From positions 21,962,184 through 22,026,183 of the forward strand of contig CAIIXF020000012.1 in assembly GCA_903813345.2 (NCBI GenBank): DNA of 64,000 nt, read 5' to 3'. The DNA is from Owenia fusiformis (lineage: Eukaryota; Annelida; Polychaeta; Sabellida; Oweniidae). A program made the position numbers and the translations under genes. Positions 53,758 through 64,000 of this stretch are shown here, piece after piece. The notes under the pieces were generated by a model. It had not been told where the DNA came from, searched no databases, and saw only the letters and a program-made list of their open reading frames with translations. Every line of letters starts with the position of its first letter. Position 1 is the stretch's first letter.

Positions 53758-55513
53758 CAGAGCTGTCAAGTGTCCCGCGAATGGCGGGATTATCCCGCGA
53801 ATTTGATCAAAATTTGGCTAATTCGCGTGTCCCGCAATGTCCCGCGAAGTCCCGCGAATGTCGGCTTTGACCTCCGCGAATTTTCAAAATTGTAACATTC
53901 CCCGAGGTTTTAAATAGTTGTGATTATCTTGTGATATAAGAAGCTAAGTTTTTGCGCTTTTGAGGAGTAAAGTTTACCTAATTTGAAAAGTGCTGCCAAA
54001 CTCCCAGTGCATCAGATCATCGAAGACTGCTTTTGAAAAGAGCATATAGTCCATTTATAAAACTGTGATTTTGATCCAAATAACACCATATAGTCGGCTT
54101 CTCAAGTACCTATTATGCCGTTATTTGGTATCAAAGTAAAGAGGAAGAGTGCAATTTTCATTTTAATTACGAAAATAGGGATGTATGTCACGTATAGTTC
54201 CAACGTTGGCCTTTTTACTACGCGTGTCACGGCCTTCATCTAAGAACTGAGCAAATGTTAACAAACGCGAGTTCCAATAAATGAACACTGATATCTCGAA
54301 AAGAAACCTGACTCCCTATAATTTGATGTAGATTTATCAAACCCCGATATGAATAGGTACATTTTAATATGTAACACTATGGGGGAGTAAATGTTTCATA
54401 GTTGGTCACGAACACCATAAGTGCAAAGTATTGTTCAGAATTTTTGAATTTCGTGTTGGATTACGGTACTCACAACTAAAGCGTGGTTTTTTGATACAGG
54501 GTGGTCAAAAAATGGAAACCCTGCATTTTCCTTATATCTTTGTCACTTTAAGAGGTTACTCCCTGATATTTCACACATTTGTACATCATTATTTTTCTCC
54601 GACCCTATCATATTTCATGACCATCGGACTAATAGACACAATTTTACAGCACTAAGAATAACATGCTTCTGATTTGGCCATTATCGCGCTGAGGGCAAAA
54701 CAGCACAGTTGTCAATAAGCCGAATGCATTCCTCAGCAGGTATGGCCTGAATGACACAAATGATCTCACTTTTGAGGTTTGCAATTGTCCTGAGGTCATT
54801 CTCATATACTCTATCTCTGCCATATCCCCACAGGTAGGGACATTTTAGACGATGAGTCAAGTTTCCTCATAACCCAATAGTGGCCACTGGGCATGTTCTT
54901 TAGAGTACTGTAACATTGTGACTATCAATCTGATGGTCGTGAAATAAAATAAGCTGGAAGCAAATTGAATGCAGATGTACAAAAGTGTAAAATATCAGGG
55001 AGTTATTTTTTAAAATGACAAAGATATGAGAAAAATGGTATTAGGGTTTCCATATTTTTGACCACCCTGTAGTTTAATTATATTTCTTTGCGTATTGTGT
55101 GGAATTGTGTTGACGTTTACTAAGCCAAGTGCATTATATTTGATAAATCAGTATCTGAAAGTTTGGTTTGAGAAATTTTACATTAAGCCCCAATCACGTA
55201 AATCCCTTTCAAGAATGTCTTGCGACATCCCGCAAATTTAGGTACATGTCCCGCAAATCCCGCGAATTTAGGGCACTTTGTCTAAAAAAATCTGTCCCTC
55301 TATGAAGTCTTTGGTGGTAACCCTGTTAACTGTCCCGCAATTAGCGTGTTTGTCCCTCGAATGGTCCCGCGAAATCCCGCGAATTTGATCAAAATTTGAC
55401 CTATTAGCGCAATCACGCAAATCCCTTAAATGCCCCGCGAAATCCCGCGAATTTTTGGCACTGGGTCTAAAAATTCTGTCCCGCGAGAAAATCTTTGGGG
55501 GTTGACAGTACTG
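53758..55513. mobile_element. 6-bp-TSD CAG-ended element, copy 2
   Basis: Same ends and TCCCGCGAA arrays as copy 1; target duplication TACATG (53752-53757, 55514-55519). It lacks the GGGTACCCGG insertion found in copy 3 (empty site GATATCTCGAAAAG near 54291) but has a mariner-type MITE at 54497-55069. Confidence 0.9.
54497..55069. mobile_element. mariner-type MITE nested in copy 2
   Basis: Ends CAGGGTGGTCAAAAAATGG and CATATTTTTGACCACCCTG, flanked by TA (54495-54496, 55070-55071). Its interior matches the split relic at 17900-18080/19362-19440. Confidence 0.85.
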
Positions 55514-55519
55514 TACATG

Positions 55520-57720
55520 TACCTGTTTCAGAAAATTATTCTGCTCTACATAGTCTCAAAAATCACTCCACCATCTCTAAAAATTCAGTTTCTAACCAAA
55601 CTTGTAAATGTTTCCTGATAGATTAGTACTTACCCTATCGAGAATAAACCTTGATTCATTTATCAAACACTAGATGGCGCTGTGATGGGACAGAAAAGGA
55701 GAAAAGGCTTTTTTATACAGAAAACCAAATAACCAACGGTAACCGCTAGTATCCCTACTCTGGACTATATTCCTCATGTCCGCCAGTGAAGAAATTTTCG
55801 TTTTTGATCGAGAGAGACTCTATCACTTTTCAAGATGGCGGTTGGATTTAAAAGGGGATTCCCCGTTTGACTGGCCCGGAAGTGGCCCGGAAGTACCAAT
55901 AAATGGAGGAATTTGACAGTTGATATAAGTTGTAATCATAGTCAAGCAAAAGAAATCGTAGTCAAGCAAAAGTAATCGTAGTCAAGCAAAAGTCGAATCA
56001 TCTTATCCAGTGCCAGGACTAAAGTCCTGGCACTGGATAAGATGATTCGACTTATTTTTAGTATAAAATAATTTTTTATTTTCCTACACAGGTCACTTCC
56101 TGGTTTCCCTTTTAAAAAGAGAAGACTTTGGAGATCTCAAAAGCACAGTCGAAAAGAATGTTCTGGCGAAAGGGGATTGGGATTCCAAAATTCTTCAAGT
56201 TGGGAAACCCGAATGAAAAAAATGAAGTTACCTTTTTTAATTCCCGAATCTCTCTGAAATTCGCTCATCTTGGTGACTGTAAATTGCACAGCTGTATTCA
56301 ATAAAGTCTTTTCATATTCAATCAGCCTCAATTTTAAGTGCATATTTTATTTTTAACGTTCAATTTCATCATTTTTTGTCGACTGGTACGATCTGGCCGA
56401 GCAAATGGCAAGATGGATGACCCTTGATTTCACCTTGACCAATGGTGATCACGTCATCAATATTATCAAAATGGCAGTTTCAAAATTTTCTAAAATCAAT
56501 TCAAATAATATTATGTTAATTTCTAGCGAGTAAACCTATCTCATAGTTTTGCTATTTCAAAATAAGATAAAGAAATGCGTTAGGAATTCGCTTTTATCCA
56601 CATGTCATATCGACATGTAGTATTCGTAAACTAGACGATGAAGATTACGAAAGCGGGGGGGGGGGGGGTTTGAAATGACGTCACTTCTCAAAAGGAATTC
56701 TCAAGGAGCTGCATAGCAACTGTGGAATAAACAATTGCTGATTGCTAAAGATCAGTCCCTTGCAAAATACTGAGTAATTACTTATTTCTACGGTTCATTA
56801 CGAATCACTTAATAATTATCTTACGAATGAATTCTTACATTATAAATTAACATCTCATAAAATATGTCGAATTTAATCGGTAGGAAACACGAAGAAATAC
56901 ATTTTTAACGATCATTTTTTAAAGTAGGTCAAATTCTTTAGAAGGGTAAACTTCCCGGGAATTTTAGATTGTCACGTCTTGTTTGAGAACAAAAACGAGA
57001 CCTTGCCAAAGGCCCGTATTTTAGCCAGGCGACCTGTTCAAAGTAAATTTTGTATTATAAATCGCATTTCAGAACAATTTAGGAAACAATATTTTCTATC
57101 TACGTCGATTACAAAGAGCATGGGCTCTACCACTGATAGAGCCCATGCAAAGAGCTACAAAGCATCTGAGGTACGTAAATTTATATGAACAACTGAGTCA
57201 ATAGGGATAAATAGCCCAACGAGAGTCCGCGCTTGGATCTTGATTCCAATCCTTGTATTGATATCTTATCTCAGATCTCGTTCGAAGAACGTACTTGACG
57301 TCCGTGCTCAAAAGGGCTCTGCCCGACCGTTACGGTGGCATTCTGGCATAATGTCGGCACTGAAATTCCAATACGGGATACCGGAATATCTGAAGAATCA
57401 ATTAAACTTACCAGAAATCGCAAGATTAAGTGTTTAACATCGATATAAGTGAAGAAAAGTAATCTTTTTCACATCGGAAATGTTTACATTTTGTTTTTAT
57501 CTCCTTTTTGAAGAGTTAAGGGCGCCACCTGGCAAGCGGAAAAACTTGGCAAAAAATGAAAATATTTTTCTTTTTTTCAATTTGAGGAATGACAACGTTA
57601 GATAGCTTGCTGTAGATGTCTTAATTCAATGCAGGAATTATCGATAATCAGGTAAGACATTGATAAATCATGACTATAAACTGTGTTTGTATGAAAGGGA
57701 CCAAATTCACCACCAAAAAC
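55520..57720. other. mostly unannotated stretch with hairpins
   Basis: Holds the hairpin at 55990-56053, a poly-G run (56655-56669) and a hairpin GCATGGGCTCTA/TAGAGCCCATGC at 57118-57148. ORFs of 60-70 codons (56137 -, 56979 +, 57240 +) show no recognisable similarity. Confidence 0.5.
55934..56053. repeat. three short direct repeats leading into a perfect 31-bp-stem hairpin
   Basis: AGTCAAGCAAAAGTAATCGT-type units occur three times (55939-55990). Then 55990-56020 pairs with 56023-56053 without mismatch, loop AA; core CCAGTGCCAGGACT/AGTCCTGGCACTGG. Confidence 0.95.
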
Positions 57721-57833
57721 CACAGGAAGTTGTATCAAGACCTTTTTGGGCCTTTTTTCTCGCCTTTATGAGAGGTGGGGGGGGGGCAAAAGCCCATAAA
57801 GGCCCAAAAAGGTCTTGATACAATTTCCTGTGC
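57721..57833. repeat. foldback hairpin
   Basis: CACAGGAAGTTGTATCAAG and the following GACCTTTTTGGGCC pair with GGCCCAAAAAGGTC and CTTGATACAATTTCCTGTG; about 35-bp arms, one mismatch, loop with a G10 run. Confidence 0.9.
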
Positions 57834-57933
57834 CAAAAACGTTGGCAAAATCTAGACTCAGTCAAAGAAATGTACGAATTCGCGAACGTAGACCCAAAAC
57901 CGCGGTATTCGGTAACGGTGAGGTATTGAATTG

Positions 57934-59926
57934 CAGAGCTGTCAAGTGTCCCGCGAATGGCGGGATTATCCCGCGAATTTGATCAAAATTAGGCTAATTC
58001 GCGTGTCCCGCAATGTCCCGCGAAGTCCCGCAAATGTGGTTTTGACCTGCGCGAATTTCCGAAATTGTTGCAATCCCCTATATTGTGATTATCTTATCTT
58101 ATATAAGAAGCCAAGTTTTTGCACTTTTGAGGAGTAAAGTTTACCTAATTTTAAGTACCTAGCATGCTGTTGTTTGGTATCAAAATAAAGAGGAAGGGTT
58201 CAACTTTCATTTTAATTACGAAAATAGGGATGTAGGTCAAAAATAGTTCTAACGTTGGCCTTTTTACTATCCGTGTGGCCTTCATCTCAGAACTGAGCAA
58301 ATGTTAGCAAACGCGAGTTACAATAAATGACGCTGATATCTAGAAAGGGTTTGTAGAAAAACCGGGTACCGGGTAGTTAATCCTCCATGCTGGGTTCAAA
58401 CTTGGTACCCGGTACCCGGTCAAAAAACGGGTACCCAAAAAACGAAAAATACGAATATAACATAATTAGATTATGAGAAAACGTGTAAGATTTGTTTTGA
58501 ATTCACAAAAATGTATGTATCCTTCAAAATTGAGCTAGAAGCTTCAAATAAAAAGCATATTTAAGGCTCTTTTCTTCCTCTATCGTCATGGCCATATTTT
58601 CATTGGTTATGGGGGGGGGGGTGCGATCGCACCATCTCCTGGCTACACCTATGACATTGTAAGACATAACAATTTACAATTCAGTGGACATTTTGTCGAA
58701 AATTGGGATAACTTAAATTATGATTAATATTCAAAATCATGTAAATTAACACACGTCACCTCCCTGCTAAAGCAACGATAGCTATTTACAGATTTAAATC
58801 ATAATCAAAACAATTCACGTACCAACAAACGAACTATTGAAAATAGAGTAAGATTGATTTGTCTTGTTTTTCAAATCGTCTTACAATGTCATTGGCGTAG
58901 CCAGGAGGGGGTTCGATCGCACCCCCCCCCCCCCCCCTTCATTACCAATGGAAATATGACCATGATGATAGAGGACGAAAAGAGCCTTAAAATGCTTTTT
59001 CTTTGAAGCTTCTAGCTCAATTTTGAAGGAAGTTACATACATTTTTGTAAATTCAAAACAAATCTTACACGTTTTCTAATGATCTAATTATGTTGTATAT
59101 TCATATATTTCGTTTTTTGGGTACCCGGTTTTTTCGACCGGGTACCAAGTTTAAATCCAGCATGGAGGATTTACTACCCGGTACCCGTTTTTTTCTACAA
59201 ACCCTATCTAGAAAAGTAACCCCATTCCCTATAATTTGATGTAGATTAATCGAGCCCCTATATCATGGGCTTTCAATTGAAAGAAAATGCCTACAGTATA
59301 TGAATAGGTACATTTTAATATATATATGGGGGTAAGCGTTTCATAGTTGTTCACGACGCCAGAAATGCAAAGTATTGTTCCGAATTTTTGAATTTCGTGT
59401 TAGATTACGGTACTCACACCTGAAGCATGAAGCATAAAGTTTAATAATATTCCTATATGTATTTTGTGAAATTGTGTTGACGTTTATTTAAGTTACAATA
59501 CAACGGTGCATTGTATTTGATTAATCAGTATTTGGAAGTTTGATTTAAGTACTTTTACACGCTTCTACATAAGTCCCAATCACGCAAATCCTTGAATGTC
59601 CCGGGACATCCTGCAAATTTAGGTGAATGTCCCGCGAAATCCCGCAAATTTAGGGCACTTTGTCTAAAAAATCTGTCCCTCTATCAAGTTTTTGGCGTTA
59701 AACCTGTTAACTATCCCGCATTTAGGGTGTTTGTCCCTCGAATGGTCCCGCGAAATCCCGCGAATTTGAGAAAAAAAGTTGGCCTATTAGCGCAATCACG
59801 CAAATCCCTTAAATGTCCCGCGAAATCCCGCGAATTTAGTAGATGTCCCGCAAAATCCCGCGAATTTTGGGCACTGGGTCTAAAAAATCTGTCCCGCGAG
59901 AAAATCTTTAGGGGTTGACAGTACTG
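57934..59926. mobile_element. 6-bp-TSD CAG-ended element, copy 3
   Basis: Same family as 43928 and 53758; target duplication GAATTG (57928-57933, 59927-59932). It carries the nested 860-bp element at 58346-59205. Confidence 0.9.
58346..59205. mobile_element. foldback element with GGGTACCCGG ends and 8-bp duplication, nested in copy 3
   Basis: Ends AGGGTTTGTAGAAAAACCGG and its inverse before ACAAACCCT; perfect 8-bp duplication ATCTAGAA (58338-58345, 59206-59213). Inside the arms sits a GCGATCGCACC/GGCGTAGCCAG family sequence, and inside that a core bounded by ACATTGTAAGAC/GTCTTACAATGT. An 8-bp duplication fits hAT or MuDR-like elements. Confidence 0.88.
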
Positions 59927-59932
59927 GAATTG

Positions 59933-60433
59933 CGGTAATACCGGCACCAGTTTTCAATACCATTTGGAACACCACCGACCCTCCATGCGATTCCCTGTAA
60001 CCAGTACATGTATATGTAAAAATAGAAACATTTATCTCGAGTCTCTGGCCAAATTACACTGTGGCCGAAGTTACTGAACACAGCTGGCTCAAAAACCTGA
60101 CTTCTGACTTCAGTCAGCTCAGTAGAGCATGTAGAGTTAGGCCGAAGAATAAGGTAAATTTTCACATGTCCTAACTTTTTAGGGCTCTCGCCAGGCTTTT
60201 AGACTGTGGTGCAGCACCACACTCTATTTAGCTCCCTCCACACCCTATTGGCAAATCATGACTGTTTCCATAGTCTAAACTTGACTGAATGTATAATAAT
60301 AACATGTGATTTATCACGATTGAATTGTTGTTCTGAAGATGTTAGTACCACACTCTAAATATTTCCTGTTGAGAGCCCTGCTTTCACAATTCACATGCTG
60401 CTATCTATTGCAAGACTTATGCCTGGCGAAACC
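59933..60433. other. unannotated stretch
   Basis: No gene or element recognised. GCTCAGTAGAGCA (60116) looks like a tRNA A box, but no B box or cloverleaf follows. Confidence 0.5.
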
Positions 60434-61199
60434 GTCACCATGTTATTAAGTATTTTTAAGTTTCGCAAGCATCCTGCCATGACTGTGGTAGTGTTATCGT
60501 GAAACCATTGTCACAGTCATGTCAGGCTTTAACAATTTATCAGGCTTTAACATTACCATGGTCATGACAGGCCTTTCAATCATTGTCACGGTGATATCAG
60601 GCTTTAACATGACCACGGTTATGACAGACTTGCAACCATTGTCACGGTCATATCAGGCTTTTAACTCTTTCATGACTGAAAATTTTTGGGAAAATGGAAA
60701 GAAATGAAAAACTAAAATGTAAATGAATCTAGAAGCAAGAAAAGGAAGCAACAATAAGTTATATATCATGATCTATAGTTCTGCGTTTTCAGATTTTTAA
60801 ATTGAAGTCTCGATAAAAAATTAAATGCTTAAATAATTCCATTTTGAAAAAAATCCCAACTGCACCATCTTGAATTATGACGTCACAATGACACTATCTC
60901 ATTTGCATATTCACATATTTTTTCCAAAATATAAAGTATGGGCCCAGCCCTTCAAAATGATATATAACTTATCGGGTGTTGCTTCTTTTCATGCTTTTCA
61001 TTTTCGTTTCAGCTTTTCATTTTTTTCCGTTTTCCCCAAAATTTATCAGTCACGGAGGAGTTAAAAATATTACCACGGTCATGACAGACCTTGCGATATA
61101 ATAGAGCATTGTCACGGTTATACCAGGCTTTCACGATAACACTACCACAGTCATGGCAGGATCCTTGCGAAACTTAAAAACACTTAATAACACGGTGAC
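60434..61199. mobile_element. foldback element with iterated CACGGTCATGACAGGC motif
   Basis: GTCACCATGTTATTAAGT and about 70 further bases pair inversely with the right end (CACTTAATAACACGGTGAC). Next to the arms (60500-60660, 61060-61140) are degenerate copies of CATTGTCACGGTCATATCAG in both orientations. Flanks not resolved. Confidence 0.75.
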
Positions 61200-61426
61200 A
61201 CATGTTAAAAGATTGTTATTGTCACGTGATTAGTTTGTTGTTTTTCTCACGATTTAGCATGTGGATCAATTTGGATAGGTTGGTATGATTATTTGACAAT
61301 TACCACTGCATAATTCAGTAATTACAGGTGCCCCAATCTATAATCATCGGATAATCACTTTGACTACTTGTAGTCTCACCTCCCTTGATGCCCCATACCG
61401 TAAAAGTTCATCATTGATGACCCTTA

Positions 61427-62280
61427 AGGCCCGGTCACACCGCCCGGGCGTTGCTGGAGCGTTCCTTGAACGTTGAAAAAATTCATCAACGCTCGTCAAC
61501 GCGCACAAAATGGGGAAAAAACAAATACACGGGCATTTGCTTAGCGGTGCACCGCTGAAGCCGGCGTTGCTTTAGCGTTGGTTAAGCGGTTGCGAGCGGT
61601 TGCGAGCGGTAGCTAGCGTTTGTTTAGCGGTAATGCGAGCATTGGTATAGCAGCGTTCTGCGCATGAGAGCGTTGCCTCGGCGGGGGTATAAATAGCAGC
61701 AGCGTTGGTTTAGCAGCATATCGCGTTTGACTACTGAGCTGAACGGATCTATTCTTCTCCACGTATTTATAGCCAAATTCTGGTCCCGCTCCGACACCTC
61801 TATACCAACGCCAAAGCAAAGTTCATCGCCGCCATGGAACGCTGCCACAATGTCCGACACCGTTCCAACAACCCCATGTACGCTGATAAAACGCTAACAA
61901 CCGCTCCACCGACGTTTGTGCACCGTTTAATCGCCGCCCGGGCAACGCTGGCGAAGCAGCAGTGGTCCAGCGTTTAAGATTTCTGCGTTGGTCTAGCGGA
62001 TTCAAGGGTCCACGAACTTGCGTCTAGCGGTGCCAAACTTTGACTGGGCGTTGGTGGAGCGGTGATAAACTTTGCCAGGGCGTAAAATTGTCCCTTTTTC
62101 AACGCTCGCAATAATTTGAGGATGGCCACTCGAGAAACATCCGCGTTGGCCGAGCGTTTACAGCGTTGCTTTAACGGATGCCAACTTTTGTTAAACGGTG
62201 GTGAACGTTTACGAGTGTTGATGATTTTTTTCAACGTTCAAGGAACGCTCCAGCAACGTTTAGGCGGTGTGACCGGGCCT
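61427..62280. mobile_element. TIR element filled with GCGTTG...AGCGGT iterations
   Basis: Ends AGGCCCGGTCACACCGCC and GGCGGTGTGACCGGGCCT, extended inward by GCTGGAGCGTTCCTTGAACG. Flanks TTA and TTG (an imperfect TWA duplication). Interior consists almost wholly of GCGTTGGTNNAGCGGT-like copies in both orientations, far more GC-rich than its surroundings. Its terminus resembles that of the element at 51787. Confidence 0.85.
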
Positions 62281-63110
62281 TTGCTTAGTTTGCACAAAGC
62301 TTTCTCCTGAGAGACATCTATCTAAAGATGGCTATGTGCAAGTTAGATGACCCATAGTATAAACAAAACTGTCAAAATGAAAATGAGCCAATATCTATTC
62401 ATTTTCCTTAGTCCTCAATGTTATCAAAATGACTATCTTGTTAATCACATTTATATGAAAGATGATTGATGCCATGGAACGCTGCCACAATGTCCGACAC
62501 CGTTCCAACAACCCCATGTACGCTGATAAAACGCTAACAACCGCTCCACCGACGTTTGTGCACCGTTTAATCGCCGCCCGGGCAACGCTGGCGAAGCAGC
62601 AGTGGTCCAGCGTTTAAGATTTCTGCGTTGGTCTAGCGGATTCAAGGGTCCACGAACTTGCGTCTAGCGGTGCCAAACTTTGACTGAGCGTTGGTGGAGC
62701 GGTGATAAACTTTGCCAGGGCGTAAAATTGTCCCTTTTTCAACGCTCGCAATAATTTGAGGATGGCCACTCGAGAAACATCCGCGTTGGCCGAGCGTTTA
62801 CAGCGTTGCTTTAACGGATGCCAACTTTTGTTAAACGGTGGTGAACGTTTACGAGTGTTGATGATTTTTTTCAACGTTCAAGGAACGCTCCAGCAACGTT
62901 TAGGCGGTGTGACTGGGCCTTTGCTTAGTTTGCACAAAGCTTTCTCCTGAGAGACATCTATCTAAAGATGGCTATGTGCAAGTTAGATGACCCATAGTAT
63001 AAACAAAACTGTCAAAATGAAAATGAGCCAATATCTATTCATTTTCCTTAGTCCTCAATGTTATCAAAATGACTATCTTGTTAATCACATTTATATGAAA
63101 GATGATTGAT
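61831..63110. repeat. 640-bp tandem duplication (2 copies)
   Basis: 61831-62470 and 62471-63110 are identical except for about two bases (GACTGGGCG/GACTGAGCG; GACCGGG/GACTGGG). The unit joins the right half of the element at 61427 to ~190 bp of its flank. Confidence 0.95.
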
Positions 63111-63702
63111 GAATTGATACCTTGATTTATTCGATAATAAAATTTATAATTTCGTTTCAGATTTTCCGGTTCTGCATGCAACAGGTGACTGATTTTATAA
63201 GTTTGCAGCTTTTAGATCGGTAAGTACAATACTACTGTAGACTAAATGTATTTTGGAAGGACTTATTAGTATATTATAGTCATATACTAAGGTCAGGGTG
63301 TACAACTCTAAAAGAAGACAATGTACTGATACTTTCCTGAAAAAAGCAAGAAATTGAATTGGAGGTGCATGGGTCCTCAAAGCTAGCATCATAGCCCATG
63401 CTAGCATGAAGACCGTGAAATGAGGCTAATTTTTGCAAGTTTCAAGGAGTATAGCCTTGCAACAGTCAAACATTTGCAAGAATCCAAAATTTCCACAAAT
63501 CATCTTATAAAAATGTGCACTTCTTGCATTGTTAGAGTATGATAAAGCTCAAACCATAGTTTCTTATAAATATTTCATGTCCACCATTTTGTTTGTCGGA
63601 ACTACTTCTAGACTTCCTGATTAATCCTCATACAAGTTTTTGTGACTTCACCAAGTGGCATGGGTTATCACTAGTATGTTTTATCTATAACAGTATAATA
63701 AT
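63111..63702. other. unannotated stretch
   Basis: No gene or repeat recognised. Confidence 0.5.
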
Positions 63703-63974
63703 CACTGGCGGATCTGGGGGGGCGGAGAAAAAATTGGGCCAAAAAAGGCCTCAAGGCCCCAAAAAGTGGGCCTTTTCGGTTATTACTAGGCCTTTTAAGG
63801 CCTTATTTTTTAATTTCAGGCCAAATTTTTAAGAAAATGGGCCTCAAAATTTCAAAATTTGGGCCCACTTTTGGATTTTATGGGCCCAAAATCGTTTTAC
63901 GCGCAAGCGTGGAATTTTTTTCTCTGACCTGAAATTTGGGCCTCCCCCCTTATGGGTTCCCATTTCCGCCCCTG
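63703..63974. mobile_element. 272-bp CAG-ended MITE with ATAAT duplication
   Basis: Ends CACTGGCGGATCTGGGGG and CCCATTTCCGCCCCTG; ATAAT at 63698-63702 and 63975-63979. Interior is GGGCC-rich (AAAAAGTGGGCC, GGCCTTTTAAGGCC). Confidence 0.75.
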
Positions 63975-64000
63975 ATAATCATGATAGATACATAATTGAT

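Noticed and set aside
57931-58137. 68-codon ORF repeated at 43811 and in similar form at 59592
   Set aside because: It translates the TCCCGCGAA arrays at the ends of the 6-bp-TSD elements, so the recurrence reflects element copies, not a gene family.
60100-60170. tRNA-like A box GCTCAGTAGAGCA
   Set aside because: No B box, anticodon arm or acceptor pairing follows; not a tRNA or a clear tRNA-derived SINE head.
61613-62874. Pairs of identical 60-86-codon ORFs
   Set aside because: They lie in the GCGTTG-iterated element and are duplicated only because of the 640-bp tandem duplication.

Overview
The window reads as nuclear DNA of a marine invertebrate animal: split genes with GT-AG introns, AT-rich introns crowded with transposon relics, many small inverted-repeat elements, and a DIRS retrotransposon. 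The species cannot be fixed from the sequence. A run of Ns (4325-4347) shows a draft assembly. There are no operons, CRISPR arrays, rRNA genes or convincing tRNA genes.

Two host genes can be read, tail to tail. On the + strand, 2497-3217 holds the last two coding exons of an acyl-CoA oxidase (ACOX3-like). It ends in the peroxisomal signal SKL; the rest lies off the left edge, and the first 2.1 kb is intron filled by a 104-bp tandem array. On the - strand, a VWA5A-like gene (VIT domain, then VWA domain) runs from about 38.2 kb (perhaps 39.4 kb) down to its stop at 9517. Sixteen exons join in frame with consensus splice sites. With a tentative 16-nt first coding exon the product is 816 residues, close to the usual size of VWA5A.

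The VWA5A introns are a museum of repeats. An apparently intact DIRS-type tyrosine-recombinase retrotransposon (10719-16228: gag, RT/RNase H, YR, inverted termini, internal complementary region) lies antisense in the intron between exons 15 and 14. Two tandem arrays have been built from splice junctions of the gene itself: a minisatellite repeating the exon 8 donor, and an 85-bp array repeating the exon 7 acceptor together with the start of the MIDAS-coding exon. Other introns hold a long array of nuclear-receptor-like half-sites, a 92-bp array, two MITEs with TTAA target duplications, and several foldback elements.

From 39.4 to 64 kb I recognise no host gene. This part is nested transposons: two large inverted-repeat structures (41.7-47.8 kb and 48600-53500), a LINE 3' fragment, three copies of an element with exact 6-bp target duplications and arrays of a TCCCGCGAA-like motif at both ends, a class of CAG-ended elements with 5-bp duplications, and a 640-bp recent tandem duplication. 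A recurring theme is the terminal-inverted-repeat element whose interior or subterminal DNA is made of degenerate iterations of one short GC-rich motif. At least five unrelated-looking families here share this plan, and it is the most unusual signal in the window.
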